Assembly (NCBI RefSeq): GCF_026262575.1
Contig: NZ_JAPKFL010000005.1
Location: 1 to 64,000 of the forward strand
DNA from: Streptomyces marinisediminis
GTDB lineage: Bacteria; Actinomycetota; Actinomycetes; Streptomycetales; Streptomycetaceae
DNA: 64,000 nt
Reading direction: 5' to 3'
Position numbers and translations under genes: made by a program. Positions 8,792 through 18,423 of the stretch are shown in pieces. Every line of letters starts with the position of its first letter. Within the stretch, counting starts at the first letter, position 1. Below the pieces are notes generated by a model. It was not told where the DNA came from and made no database searches. It worked only from the letters and a program-made list of their open reading frames with translations.

Positions 8792-10158
8792 CCACGCACG
8801 CCACCCGCCCCAGGCCCCCCGCACCCGCCCCGCCGCCCCCGGGCGCCCGCCGCCGCGAACGGCGCCGCACCGCGGGCCGCCGCCTGGCGGGCGTGGTCTT
8901 CCTCCTGGTCCCCGTCCTGCTGGCCGGGCTGTCGCTGGCCGTCTACCAGCAGGCGTTCACCGACTCGGCCACGCTCACGGTGCGCACGGACAACGCCGGG
9001 CGCGAGATGCACCCCCAGGCGGACGTCAAGCTGCGCGGCGTCGTCGTCGGCCGGGTCGAGGAGATCACCACCCACGGCGACGGGGCCCGGCTCACCCTGG
9101 CCATGCGGCCCGGGACGCTGGCGGCGATCCCCGCCGACGTGCGCGCCCAACTGCTGCCCACCACCCTGTTCGGACTGCGCTACGTGGCCCTGGTGCCGCC
9201 CCCCGAGCCCACGTCGCGCACCCTGGCGCCCGGCGACGTCATCCCGCAGGACCGCAGCGAGAACGCCGTCGAGCTCGCCCACGCCCTGGACAACCTGCAG
9301 TCGCTGCTGACCGCCGTGCAGCCGGCCGACCTGTCCGCCACCCTCACCGCCGTCGCCCAGGCGCTGTCCGGGCGCGGCGAGCAACTGGGCGAGACGCTCG
9401 TGCGGCTCGACTCCTACCTCGCCGAGCTCAACCCGCACCTGCCCGCGCTCAACCGCGACCTGCGCCACCTGGTGGAAGTCGGCCGCGTCTACCAGGACGC
9501 CGCCCCCGACCTGCTCGACGCCCTGGCCGACCTCACCACCACGACGGCCACCCTGGCCGAACACCGCGCCGAGCTGAACACCGTGTACGCCTCGGTCACC
9601 ACCGGCTCGCGCGACCTGCACACCTTCCTCCGGCAGAACCAGGACAACCTCATCCGCCTCGCGCGGACCAGCCGGCCCACCCTGGAGACCCTCGCCCGGC
9701 ACGCCCCCGCCTTCCCCTGCACCCTGCGCACCCTCGCGGACTTCGTGCCCGCCATGGACCGCGCGCTGGGCCAGGGCACCGACCAGCCCGGCCTGCACGT
9801 GGAGGTCGAGGTCGTCCCCTCGCGCGGCGCCTACCGGCCGGGCACCGACACCCCGCGCTACGACGCCTCCGGCGGCCCGCAGTGCTACCCCGTCCCCCTC
9901 ACCGGCGGGGCCCGCGACGCCGACCGCGCCTCCCAGGCGGGGCACGCCGGGCACGCCGACCAGGCCGGCGCACGGCCGGGCCCCACCGTCCCCACCGGCG
10001 TCCCCGGCGGGCTCGGCGTGCCCAACTCACCGCAGGAGAACGCCCTTGTCAACGAGATCCTGGCCGCGCCGAGCGCCCAGCACCCCGCGGCGCTGCCCGA
10101 CTGGTCCAGCCTGCTGGCCGGCCCCACCCTGCGCGGAGCGGAGGTGCGGCTGAAGTGA
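8788..10158 (+). CDS. mceA: MCE family protein, MceA position
   Basis: The protein is 456 residues: a basic Pro/Arg-rich N-terminus, one membrane segment (about 34-54, LAGVVFLLVPVLLAGLSLAV), an MlaD/MCE domain (about 58-135, with VKLRGVVVGRVEEI), then a long helical region (about 155-330). The C-terminal region is Gly/Pro-rich with two cysteines. MCE proteins assemble as a hexamer whose helices form a lipid tunnel outside the membrane. The ATG at 8788 overlaps the YrbEB stop; the longer frame from 7993 is a shadow of the permease gene. Confidence 0.92.
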   Translation: MTTHATRPRPPAPAPPPPGARRRERRRTAGRRLAGVVFLLVPVLLAGLSLAVYQQAFTDSATLTVRTDNAGREMHPQADVKLRGVVVGRVEEITTHGDGARLTLAMRPGTLAAIPADVRAQLLPTTLFGLRYVALVPPPEPTSRTLAPGDVIPQDRSENAVELAHALDNLQSLLTAVQPADLSATLTAVAQALSGRGEQLGETLVRLDSYLAELNPHLPALNRDLRHLVEVGRVYQDAAPDLLDALADLTTTTATLAEHRAELNTVYASVTTGSRDLHTFLRQNQDNLIRLARTSRPTLETLARHAPAFPCTLRTLADFVPAMDRALGQGTDQPGLHVEVEVVPSRGAYRPGTDTPRYDASGGPQCYPVPLTGGARDADRASQAGHAGHADQAGARPGPTVPTGVPGGLGVPNSPQENALVNEILAAPSAQHPAALPDWSSLLAGPTLRGAEVRLK

Positions 10159-11183
10159 CCGGGTCAAGCATCACCGCGCCCCTGGTCAAGTCGGTGCTCT
10201 TCGTCCTCCTCACCGCGCTGACCACGGCCATGCTCGCCGTCAGCATCTCCGGACGCGGCACCGGCGACGCCGACACCTACCGCGCCCGGTTCACCGACGC
10301 CACCGGGCTCATCGAGGGCGACAGCGTGCGCGTCGCGGGCGTCACCGTCGGCAAGGTCACCGGCATCCGCGTCGTCGACCGCCGCCACGCGGAGGTGGCG
10401 TTCACCGTGGAGGCCGACCGGGACCTGCCCGCCTCGGTCACCGCGTCGATCAAGTACCTGAACCTGGTCGGCCAACGCTACCTGGACCTGCGGCGCGGCG
10501 GCGACGCCGTCGGCGCGACGCTGCCCCCGGGCGGCACGATCCCGCTGGAGCGCACCGTGCCCGCGCTCGACCTCACCCAGCTCTTCAACGGCTTCCGCCC
10601 GCTGTTCGCGGGGCTCTCGCCCGAGGACACCAACGCGCTCGCCGCCTCGCTGGTCCAGGTGCTCCAGGGCGAGGGCGGCACCGTCGGCGAACTCGTCCGC
10701 ACCATCGGCTCCCTGACCAGCACGCTCGCCGACAAGGACGAGGTGATCGGCGCGGTGATCGACAACCTGGGCGACGTCATCGCCACCGTCAACGAGCACG
10801 AGGAGGACTTCACCGAACTCGTCGCCACGATGGAGTCGCTGGTGAGCGGGCTCGCCGAGGACCGCGAACCGATCGGCGAGGCCGTCGAGGGCCTGTCCGA
10901 GCTCGCCACCTCCACCGCCGGACTGCTGGAGGACGGCCGCGCCCCGCTCAAGGAGGACATCCGCCACCTCGGTCGGCTCAGCGAGCACCTGGCCGACAAC
11001 ACGCCGCTGGTGGAGAACTTCCTCGCCCGCACGCCGGTGAAGATGCGCACCCTGGGCCGCCTGGCGTCCTACGGGTCCTGGCTCAACCTGTACTTGTGCC
11101 AGGCGCGGCTGACCGGTGCCGAGTCCGCGGACGGCCCGCCGCCCACCGGGCTGCCCGTCACCGAGGCGAGGTGCCGCCCGTGA
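10155..11183 (+). CDS. mceB: MCE family protein, MceB position
   Basis: The 342-residue protein starts at a GTG that overlaps the MceA stop. A short N-terminus leads into one membrane segment (about 10-30), then an MCE domain with DSVRVAGVTVGKVTGI and YLNLVGQRYLDL, then a helical coiled region rich in Glu/Asp/Leu (about 140-300). The C-terminal motif SWLNLYLCQ is the usual MceB/C/D ending. It would be one of six tunnel subunits. Confidence 0.92.
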   Translation: MTGSSITAPLVKSVLFVLLTALTTAMLAVSISGRGTGDADTYRARFTDATGLIEGDSVRVAGVTVGKVTGIRVVDRRHAEVAFTVEADRDLPASVTASIKYLNLVGQRYLDLRRGGDAVGATLPPGGTIPLERTVPALDLTQLFNGFRPLFAGLSPEDTNALAASLVQVLQGEGGTVGELVRTIGSLTSTLADKDEVIGAVIDNLGDVIATVNEHEEDFTELVATMESLVSGLAEDREPIGEAVEGLSELATSTAGLLEDGRAPLKEDIRHLGRLSEHLADNTPLVENFLARTPVKMRTLGRLASYGSWLNLYLCQARLTGAESADGPPPTGLPVTEARCRP

Positions 11184-12310
11184 CGCGCCCCCGCCTGCCC
11201 CGGCTGCGCCTGCCCCGTCCGCGCCTGTCCCGCACGCTCCCGTTCCGCCGCGCCCGGTCCCGGGGCGCCGCCCGGCCCGCCGTCGCCCGCCGCCCGCTGC
11301 GGGAGCGCCGTCCCGCACTCGTCGGCGCCGTCGGCCTGCTGCTGCTCGCGCTCGTCGGCGTGCTCGCCTACCACGCCGGGGCGTTCGCCTCCGGCACCCG
11401 CTACACCGCCGAGTTCACCGAGTCCGCCGGGCTCGGCTCCGGCGACGAGGTCCGGGTGGCCGGGGTCCGGGTGGGCGAGGTCGAGGAGGTGGCCCTGGAC
11501 GGCGACCGGGTGGCGGTCACCTTCACCGTCTCGGACGTGTGGGTCGGTGACGCCAGCACCGTCGGCATCGCCATCAAGACGCTGCTGGGCGCCAAGTACC
11601 TCGCCCTGCGGCCCCTGGGCACCGCCGAGCAGGACCCCGGCGAGCGCATCCCCGCCGCGCGCACGACCTCGCCCTACGACGTCGTGGAGGCGTTCCAGGG
11701 CCTCGGCGAGACCGCCGGGGCGATCGACACCGACCAGCTCGCGGAGAGCTTCACCACGCTCGCCGACACCTTCCGGGACACCCCGCCCGACGTGCGCGAG
11801 GCCGTCACCGGGCTCGCCGACCTCTCGCGGGTCATCGCCGACCGCGACGCCGAACTGGCCGAACTCCTCTCCGGCAGCAGCACCCTCAGCGAGACCCTGA
11901 GCGACCAGGGCGAGCGGTTCGAGAACCTGCTGGCCGACGGCAACCAGCTCCTGGCGGAAGTGCGCGCACGCCGGGACGCCATCGGGGCCCTGCTGGAAGG
12001 CAGCCGCGACCTGGGCACCGAACTGCGCGGCCTGGTCGCGGACAACGAGGACCGCATCAAGCCCACCCTGGACGCCCTGACGCGGGTCACCACCGTCCTG
12101 GAGGACAACAAGGAGCACCTGGACGCCACGCTCGCCGCCGCCGGGCCCTACTACCGGCTGATCGGCAACGCCACCGGCAGCGGCCACTGGCTGGACGCCT
12201 ACCTCTGCGGCGTGGTTCCCGACCGCTACCTGCCCGCCGGGACACCGCCGGAGCGCGGCTGCGTGCCTCCGCGGCCCGCCGGGTCCGAACCGCAAGGAGG
12301 CCGCCGATGA
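11180..12310 (+). CDS. mceC: MCE family protein, MceC position
   Basis: The 376-residue protein starts at a GTG overlapping the MceB stop. The N-terminal 45 residues are strikingly basic (many Arg/Pro), followed by a membrane segment (about 48-68), the MCE domain (DEVRVAGVRVGEVEEV, about 85-150) and a helical region. The C-terminus has GHWLDAYLCGVVPD, equivalent to the LNLYLC motif of MceB. The ribosome site for the next gene (AAGGAGG) lies inside its last codons. Confidence 0.92.
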   Translation: MTRPRLPRLRLPRPRLSRTLPFRRARSRGAARPAVARRPLRERRPALVGAVGLLLLALVGVLAYHAGAFASGTRYTAEFTESAGLGSGDEVRVAGVRVGEVEEVALDGDRVAVTFTVSDVWVGDASTVGIAIKTLLGAKYLALRPLGTAEQDPGERIPAARTTSPYDVVEAFQGLGETAGAIDTDQLAESFTTLADTFRDTPPDVREAVTGLADLSRVIADRDAELAELLSGSSTLSETLSDQGERFENLLADGNQLLAEVRARRDAIGALLEGSRDLGTELRGLVADNEDRIKPTLDALTRVTTVLEDNKEHLDATLAAAGPYYRLIGNATGSGHWLDAYLCGVVPDRYLPAGTPPERGCVPPRPAGSEPQGGRR

Positions 12311-13455
12311 AACGTCCGGTGATCCGCCGCCGCCTGACCCGCGCCCGGCACCGCCTGACCCCCGCGCGCCGCGCGCCGGACGACCGCCGGACGCCGCGCG
12401 CCCGCCGCCCGGTCGCGCTGGTGGCCGCCGCCGCGGTGCTGGCGGCCGTCGTCCTGGCCGCCGGCGCCTGGCTGGGCGGCGACACCCTGCGCGTGACCGC
12501 CTACTTCACCCGCGCCATCGGGCTGCACGAGGGCTCCGACCTGCGCGTGCTGGGCGTGACGGTGGGCAGGGTGGCCGACGTGCACCCCGAGGGCACCCGG
12601 GTGCGGGTCACCCTGGAGGTGGACGAGGGCGTGGCGGTGCCCGCGTCCGCCCAGGCCGTGGTCGTCGCCCCCAGCGTCGTCTCCGGCCGGTTCCTCCAGC
12701 TCACCCCCGCCTACACCGGCGGCCCGCGGCTGGCCGACGGCGACGTCATCCCGGCCGAGCGCACCCTGACCCCGCTGGAGATCGACGAGCTCGCCGCCAG
12801 CCTCACCGAGCTGAGCGACACGCTCGGCCCCGAGGGCGCGGGCCGGGACGGTGCGCTCGGGGACCTCCTCGACGTCGGCGCCGAGAACCTGAAGGGCAAC
12901 GGCGCGCCCCTCGGCGAGACCCTCAGCAGCCTCGGCGCCGCCTCGCAGGTCCTCAGCGACAGCAGCGGCGACTTCGTCAGCACCGTGAAGAACCTCCAGA
13001 CGTTCACCGGCATGCTCAAGGACAACGACGACACCGTCCGCACCGCCGCCCGGCAACTCGGGGACGTGGCCGACTTCCTCGCCGACGACAAGGAAGACCT
13101 CGGCGACGCGCTGCGCGAACTGAGCACCGCGCTCGGGGACGTGGGCGACTTCCTGGCCGACCACCGACTCGCCGTCGCCGGCAACGTGGACCGGCTCACC
13201 ACCCTCACCCAGTCCCTGGTCGACCAGCGCCACTCGCTGGCCGAGGCGCTGGAGACCGCGCCGCTGGCCGCGGGCAACGCCGTGCGCGCCTACAACCCGC
13301 GCACCGGCACCATCGACGGGCGCGTCAACCTCAACGAGCTGAGCCTGGGCGCCGGGCCGCGGCTGGAGCGGCTGCCGCCCGGCGAGGCCGAGCGGACCAC
13401 CTTCGGGCTGCCCGTCGTCGGTGACGTCCACCGCGAGGCGGAGGTGCGGCCGTGA
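12307..13455 (+). CDS. mceD: MCE family protein, MceD position
   Basis: The 382-residue protein has a basic N-terminus, a membrane segment (about 37-58), an MCE domain (SDLRVLGVTVGRVADV, about 75-140), then an amphipathic helical region to about residue 330. Stop and start overlap its neighbours by 4 bases. The ending (AYNPRTGTIDGRVNLNELS) resembles MceD-type C-termini, which lack the terminal cysteine motif of MceB and MceC. It would be a tunnel subunit of the same hexamer. Confidence 0.92.
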   Translation: MKRPVIRRRLTRARHRLTPARRAPDDRRTPRARRPVALVAAAAVLAAVVLAAGAWLGGDTLRVTAYFTRAIGLHEGSDLRVLGVTVGRVADVHPEGTRVRVTLEVDEGVAVPASAQAVVVAPSVVSGRFLQLTPAYTGGPRLADGDVIPAERTLTPLEIDELAASLTELSDTLGPEGAGRDGALGDLLDVGAENLKGNGAPLGETLSSLGAASQVLSDSSGDFVSTVKNLQTFTGMLKDNDDTVRTAARQLGDVADFLADDKEDLGDALRELSTALGDVGDFLADHRLAVAGNVDRLTTLTQSLVDQRHSLAEALETAPLAAGNAVRAYNPRTGTIDGRVNLNELSLGAGPRLERLPPGEAERTTFGLPVVGDVHREAEVRP

Positions 13456-14645
13456 AGCGCGCCACCGCCCTGCGCACCGGCCTGGCCGGCGCCCTCGCCC
13501 TCACCGCCGTCCTCGGCCTCGGCGCGGCGGGCTGCACCCCGCCCCGGCTGACCGGCCTGGCCGACCTGCCACTGCCCGGCGGCGCCGGCCTGGGCGACCA
13601 CCCCTACCGGGTGCACGCCGAGTTCGCCGACGTGCTCAGCCTGTTCCCGCACTCCTCGGTGAAGGTCAACGACGTCGCGGTCGGCCGCGTCACCGGCGTC
13701 TCGCTGGCCGACGACGGCTGGACGGCCACCGTCACCATGGAGGTCAACGGGGACGTCGACCTGCCCGCCAACGCCTACGCCTACCTGGAGCAGTCCAGCC
13801 TGCTGGGGGAGAAGTACGTCCAGCTCGCGGCGCCCCCCGCGGGCGAGGAGAGCGGCGCCCTGGGCGACGGGGCGACGATCCCGCTGGCGCGCACGGGCCG
13901 CAACCCGGAGGTCGAGGAGGTCTTCGGCGCCCTGTCGATGCTGCTCAACGGCGGCGGGGTGCAGCAGATCCGCACCATCAGCCGCGAGCTGAACGCGGCG
14001 CTGGAGGGCAACGAGCCCGAGGCCCGCTCGGCCCTGCGCCGCGTCGCGGAGCTCACCGGCAACCTCGACGAGCACAAGGGCGACATCACCGCGGCCCTGG
14101 ACAGCGTCGACCGCCTCTCCGCACGGCTCAGCGCGCGGCAGCCCGAGATCGAGCAGGCGCTCAGCGGCCTGAGCCCGGGGCTGGCCGTGCTGGAGGAGCA
14201 GCGCGGCTCCCTGGTGGGCATGCTCCGCGCGCTGGACGGCCTCTCCGACGTGGCCGTGGAGACCCTGGACGCGGGAGCCGAGGACATCGTCGCCGACCTG
14301 AAGGCGCTCGCGCCCACGCTGGAGCACCTCGCCGACGCCGGTCAGGACCTGCCCGACTCCCTGGAGGCGCTGGCCACCTTCCCGTTCACCGACGAGGTGC
14401 TGCGCGGCGTCAAGGGCGACTACCTGAACGTCTACCTCGACGTCACCGCCCGGCCGGGCACGACGATCATCCCGCCGCTCGGCCCGGCCGCGGCCCCCGG
14501 CGCCGACGGGGCGGGCGCCGACGCGGCAGGCGGCGCGGAGAACGCCGAGCCCGCCGCCGCGGCCCTGCCGCTGCCCGCCGTCACCGTCACCACCGGCACC
14601 ACCGGCACCACCGGCACCACCGCCACCACCGGCGAAGGGGAGTGA
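13452..14645 (+). CDS. mceE: MCE family lipoprotein, MceE position
   Basis: The 397-residue protein has a lipoprotein signal peptide: hydrophobic core LAGALALTAVLGLG and lipobox ending AAGC at Cys28. It is therefore membrane-anchored by lipid rather than by a helix, as is normal for MceE (LprK-type). The MCE domain spans about 52-130, followed by a long helical region. The C-terminus ends in a short Thr/Thr/Gly repeat (14587-14630) that is specific to this copy. It starts with GTG overlapping the MceD stop. Confidence 0.93.
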   Translation: MKRATALRTGLAGALALTAVLGLGAAGCTPPRLTGLADLPLPGGAGLGDHPYRVHAEFADVLSLFPHSSVKVNDVAVGRVTGVSLADDGWTATVTMEVNGDVDLPANAYAYLEQSSLLGEKYVQLAAPPAGEESGALGDGATIPLARTGRNPEVEEVFGALSMLLNGGGVQQIRTISRELNAALEGNEPEARSALRRVAELTGNLDEHKGDITAALDSVDRLSARLSARQPEIEQALSGLSPGLAVLEEQRGSLVGMLRALDGLSDVAVETLDAGAEDIVADLKALAPTLEHLADAGQDLPDSLEALATFPFTDEVLRGVKGDYLNVYLDVTARPGTTIIPPLGPAAAPGADGAGADAAGGAENAEPAAAALPLPAVTVTTGTTGTTGTTATTGEGE

Positions 14646-14652
14646 GCAGCCG

Positions 14653-15870
14653 ATGCTGACCACCGCAACGAAGCTCAAGAACCTCGCCTTCCTGGTGATC
14701 GGCACCCTGGCCGTCGCCTACCTGGGCGCCGTCTACGCCGACCTCGGCCGCTTCGTCGGACTGCCCGACCACTACCGGGTGCAGGTCGAACTCGCCGAGA
14801 CCGGCGGGCTGTTCACCGGCGCCAAGGTCACCTACCGGGGCGTGTCCGTCGGCCGGGTCGCCGCCATCGACCTCACCGACACCGCGGTCGTCGCCGAACT
14901 CCACATCGACGACGACGCGCCCCGCGTCCCCGCCGACCTGACCGCCGAGGTCGCCGCGCTCTCCGCCGTCGGCGAGCAGTACCTCGACCTCGTCCCGGCG
15001 ACCGACGTCGGCCCCTACCTCGCCGACGGCGCCGTCATCGACCGCCAGGACACCACCACCCCCGCCCACGTCACCGAGATGCTGACCAGCCTGGACGCCC
15101 TCGTCGCCTCGGTGGACACCGCGTCACTGCGCACCGTCGTCGACGAACTCGGGCAGGCCTTCGACGGCCGCGGCGACGACGTGGCCACCCTCCTGGACAC
15201 CTCCGGCGAGTTCCTGGCCGCCGCCGACGAGGCCCTGCCCGCCACCACGGCCCTCATCACCGACGCGGAGACCGTCCTGCGCACCCAGAGCGAGGAGGGC
15301 GAGGCGCTGCGCTCCTTCGCCGCCGGCACCAAGGAGCTCGCCGCCGAACTGCGGGACCACGACTCCGACCTGCGCCGCCTCATCAGCGCCACCCCCGGCG
15401 CCGTCAACCAGGTCACCGCCCTGCTGCGCGACGTCGACCCCGGCCTCAGCGTCGTGCTGGCCAACCTCACCACCACCTCCGAGCTGCTGGTCACCCGGCA
15501 GCGCGGGGTCGAGGAACTGCTGATCCAGGCGCCCCGGGCCGTCGCCGCGGCCGCCACCGCCGTCACCCAGGAGGGAGACCTGCGGCTGGGCATGGCGCTC
15601 ACCTTCTTCGCACCGCTGCCCTGCACGGCCGGCTACGAGGACACGGTCCTGCGCAACGGACTGGACACCTCGCCCGCGCCGCCGCTCAACACCGACGCCC
15701 GCTGCACCGCGCCGCCCGGCAGCGGCCAGAACGTGCGCGGCTCGGCCAACGCGCCCGACGGCGGCCCGGTGCCCGACCCCGTGCGCCCCGGGGCGGCCGG
15801 CGCCCCGGACCCGTCCGGCGAGGGGCCGCGGGACCTCGGCGGCCTCCTGGGGCTGGAGGAGGACCGGTGA
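14653..15870 (+). CDS. mceF: MCE family protein, MceF position
   Basis: The 405-residue protein has a membrane segment close to the N-terminus (about 9-28), an MCE domain (AKVTYRGVSVGRVAAI, about 55-120) and a long helical stretch. The C-terminus carries the MceF-type cysteine-containing extension, with LPCTAGYED and DARCTAPPG, which may form a disulfide outside the cell. It starts 7 bases after the MceE stop with a GGGGAG ribosome site. It completes a set of six MCE subunits. Confidence 0.92.
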   Translation: MLTTATKLKNLAFLVIGTLAVAYLGAVYADLGRFVGLPDHYRVQVELAETGGLFTGAKVTYRGVSVGRVAAIDLTDTAVVAELHIDDDAPRVPADLTAEVAALSAVGEQYLDLVPATDVGPYLADGAVIDRQDTTTPAHVTEMLTSLDALVASVDTASLRTVVDELGQAFDGRGDDVATLLDTSGEFLAAADEALPATTALITDAETVLRTQSEEGEALRSFAAGTKELAAELRDHDSDLRRLISATPGAVNQVTALLRDVDPGLSVVLANLTTTSELLVTRQRGVEELLIQAPRAVAAAATAVTQEGDLRLGMALTFFAPLPCTAGYEDTVLRNGLDTSPAPPLNTDARCTAPPGSGQNVRGSANAPDGGPVPDPVRPGAAGAPDPSGEGPRDLGGLLGLEEDR

Positions 15871-16388
15871 GGGCCGCCGCCGGCCCGCCGCGCCGCACCG
15901 TGCTGCTGCGTACCGCGCTCGCGGCCGCCCTCGTCTTCTGCGCCGTCGCCGGCTGGCTGGACTGGCGCGCCCGCGCGGACGAGGACCTGGCCCACGCGCG
16001 CGCCCGCGACACGGCGCTGGCCGACGGCCGCCGCCACATCGCCCGGCTGCACACGCTGGAGAGCCGGAGCGTGCGGGACGGGCTCGACGGCTGGCTGGAC
16101 GCGACCGCCGGGCCGCTGCGCGCGGAGCTGGAGCGCACCCGGGGGGAGAGCGGCGCGGTGCTGGAACAGGAGGGCACCACCGCCCGGGGCACGGTCACCG
16201 ACGCGGCCCTCACCGCGCTCGACACCCGGGCGGGCACGGCGCGGGTGCTGGCGACCGTCCGCGTCCGGCTCACCCCGCGCGACGGCGAGCCCACCACCGA
16301 CCGCAAGCGCTGCGAGGCGACGCTGACCCGCACCGCCGACGGCTGGAAGCTCACCCAGGTGACCACGGTCCCGGTCGGTGCGGCATGA
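15867..16388 (+). CDS. Mce-associated membrane protein, type A copy 1
   Basis: The 173-residue protein has one N-terminal membrane segment (about 13-31) and an extracellular domain of the VirB8/NTF2-like Mce-associated (Mas) type. The start GTG overlaps the MceF stop. Key similarity is to the product of 17054-17605: both have ARARD near residue 45 and end GWKL. Mas proteins are thought to stabilise or link the MCE complex (for example OmamA in mycobacteria). This is the first of four in a row. Confidence 0.8.
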   Translation: MRAAAGPPRRTVLLRTALAAALVFCAVAGWLDWRARADEDLAHARARDTALADGRRHIARLHTLESRSVRDGLDGWLDATAGPLRAELERTRGESGAVLEQEGTTARGTVTDAALTALDTRAGTARVLATVRVRLTPRDGEPTTDRKRCEATLTRTADGWKLTQVTTVPVGAA

Positions 16389-17044
16389 GCGGGCGGGAGA
16401 CGCGGGCGTCCGGCGCGGTGGCGTCCGAAGTGGTGGCGCCGGAAGGGGTGGCGTCCGAGGTGGTGGCGTCCGGGGCGGCGTCGTCCGGAGCGGCTGGTTC
16501 CGGCCCGGCCGCGCCACCGACGCGCCGCCTGCCGCGCCGCCTGCCGCGCCGCCTGCGGGCGGCCGCCGCGGTCGCGCTGACGGTGGCGCTGCTGGCCGCC
16601 GGGGGCCTGCTGCTCGCCCACGCCCGCCACCTGACGGCCGGGGACGCCGCGGGCAACCGCGCCCTCACCGACACCGCCGCGACCGACCGCGTCACGGTCG
16701 AGGTCAGCGACGCCCTGCACCGCGTCTTCTCCTACGGCCCCGACACCCTGGAGCGCACCGAGCGGGACGCCGAAACGCTCTTGACGGGCCCGGCCGCGGC
16801 CGACTACGCGGAACTGTTCCCCCGCGTCGAACAGGAGGTCGGCGCCCAGGAACTCACGCTGACCACCCACACCGTCCGCGCCGGGGTCACCGAGCTGACC
16901 GCCGACCGCGCCCGGCTGCTGGTCTTCCTCGACCAGACCGCGCGGCGGGCCGGACACGAGCCGACCACCACGGCCGCCCAGCTCACCGTCGAGGCCGAAC
17001 TGCGGGACGGCCGGTGGCGGATCACCGACCTCACCCCGCGCTAG
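16385..17044 (+). CDS. Mce-associated membrane protein, type B copy 1
   Basis: The 219-residue protein has a Ser/Gly/Ala-rich low-complexity N-terminus with repeated VASEVVA/VAPEGVA units, a basic LPRRLPRRL patch, a membrane segment (about 60-80) and an extracellular NTF2-like domain. The domain contains NRALTDTAATDRVTVEVSDA, VFSYGPDTLE and LLVFLDQ, matching the protein of 17631-18374. It overlaps the preceding gene by 4 bases. The role is inferred from family and position: an accessory part of the importer. Confidence 0.8.
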   Translation: MSGRETRASGAVASEVVAPEGVASEVVASGAASSGAAGSGPAAPPTRRLPRRLPRRLRAAAAVALTVALLAAGGLLLAHARHLTAGDAAGNRALTDTAATDRVTVEVSDALHRVFSYGPDTLERTERDAETLLTGPAAADYAELFPRVEQEVGAQELTLTTHTVRAGVTELTADRARLLVFLDQTARRAGHEPTTTAAQLTVEAELRDGRWRITDLTPR

Positions 17045-17053
17045 GAGGAACCC

Positions 17054-17605
17054 ATGCGTCCGCTCACGAGCAGGTCCGCACGCCGCCGCCCGCTGGCCGC
17101 CGCTGCCGGGGCCGCCGCCGCGCTGGCCCTCGGCGCCGCCGCCTGGACGGGGGCCGGTTGGTACGGCGCCGCCCACGACGACGCGCTCGCCTTCGCCCGG
17201 GCCCGCGACGCCGTCGCCACCGCCGCCGGGCAGGGCGTGCGCGACCTCAACACGCTCGACCACCGGGACGTGGCCGACGGCTACGACACCTGGGAGGACT
17301 CCACCACCGGTGAGCTGCACACCCAGCTCACCGAGGGGCGGGAGGCGTTCACCGCCCAGGTGCGCGAGGCACGGACCGTCACCACGGCCGAGGTGCTCGC
17401 CACGGCGGTGACCGAGCTGGACGAACGCGCGGGCAAGGCGGGCGTCATGGTCGCGGTGCGCATCACCGTCGACGCCCCCGAGGAGGACCCGGCGGTCAAG
17501 GACAGCCGCCTGCTGGCCGAGCTCACCCGCACCGAGTCGGGCTGGAAGCTCAGCGCCCTGAGCCCGGCACCCCTGGGCGAGAGCGCCCCCGCCCCCGCCG
17601 AGTGA
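17054..17605 (+). CDS. Mce-associated membrane protein, type A copy 2
   Basis: The 183-residue protein has a membrane segment at about 18-36 and an extracellular domain. It matches the type A protein of 15867-16388 in DALAFARARDAVATAAGQGV and the ending SGWKLSALSPAP. A strong ribosome site (AGGAGG) lies upstream. It probably arose with the next gene by duplication of an A-B pair. Confidence 0.8.
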   Translation: MRPLTSRSARRRPLAAAAGAAAALALGAAAWTGAGWYGAAHDDALAFARARDAVATAAGQGVRDLNTLDHRDVADGYDTWEDSTTGELHTQLTEGREAFTAQVREARTVTTAEVLATAVTELDERAGKAGVMVAVRITVDAPEEDPAVKDSRLLAELTRTESGWKLSALSPAPLGESAPAPAE

Positions 17606-17630
17606 CACCACGCGAAGAGGACGACCGCCC

Positions 17631-18374
17631 ATGGCCACCACGCGCCACACGCTCAACCGCCGCCGCCGGGTCACCGCAGCGCCGGCGCCCCCGGCCGCGC
17701 CGGCCCCCGCCTCCGGCCCCCGCGCCAGGGGCGCGGGGCCCCGCGAACGCCGCCCCGGCCGCACCGCGCCCGCGCCCCGGCCCGGCGCCGACGACCGCGG
17801 TGGGGGGAGCGGGCGGAACCCGGGCCGGGTCCGGCACTCCCCGGGCGTCCGACGGCTCCGCCCGCGCCTGCCGCTGCCCGTCCTGCTGGCCGCGCTCGCC
17901 CTCCTGCTCGGCGCGCTCGCCACCCACGCCGCCACCCAGAGCGCCGCCCTGCGCGACGCGCCGGCCGCCCGCAACACCGCGCTCACCGACACCGCGCTGA
18001 CCAGCGAGGTCCAGGGCACGGTGAGCCAGGCCGTGGCCGACGTCTTCTCCTACGACTACACCGCGCCCGACGAGACGGCCGCCGCCGCCCGCGCCGTGCT
18101 GACCGGCCGGGCGGTCGAGCAGCACCACGCCCTGCTCGCGCCGGTCACCGAGCGCGGACCCGAGCAGCAGCTCGTGCTGACCACCACCGTCACCCACAGC
18201 GGCGTGGAGCTGATCGACGGCGACCGCGCCCGCGTCCTGCTCTTCGCCGACCAGCGCAGCACCCGCACCGGCGAGGACGGCGACACCACCTACGCCGCCG
18301 CCATGTTCGCCGTGGACGCGGCGCGCGAGGGCGGCACCTGGCGGATCGCCGCCCTGGACACCTTCCCGCGGTGA
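17631..18374 (+). CDS. Mce-associated membrane protein, type B copy 2
   Basis: The 247-residue protein has an unusually long Arg/Pro/Gly-rich N-terminus (about 1-82), a membrane segment (about 83-100) and an NTF2-like domain. It matches the type B protein of 16385-17044 in RNTALTDTALTSEV, VFSYDYTAPDE and RVLLFADQR. The basic tail probably lies in the cytoplasm. It starts 25 bases after the preceding stop. Confidence 0.78.
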   Translation: MATTRHTLNRRRRVTAAPAPPAAPAPASGPRARGAGPRERRPGRTAPAPRPGADDRGGGSGRNPGRVRHSPGVRRLRPRLPLPVLLAALALLLGALATHAATQSAALRDAPAARNTALTDTALTSEVQGTVSQAVADVFSYDYTAPDETAAAARAVLTGRAVEQHHALLAPVTERGPEQQLVLTTTVTHSGVELIDGDRARVLLFADQRSTRTGEDGDTTYAAAMFAVDAAREGGTWRIAALDTFPR

Positions 18375-18423
18375 CGCGGCCCCCGGCCGCGCTCGCCTCC
18401 GTTCCCAGCGTCAGGAGCCTTCC

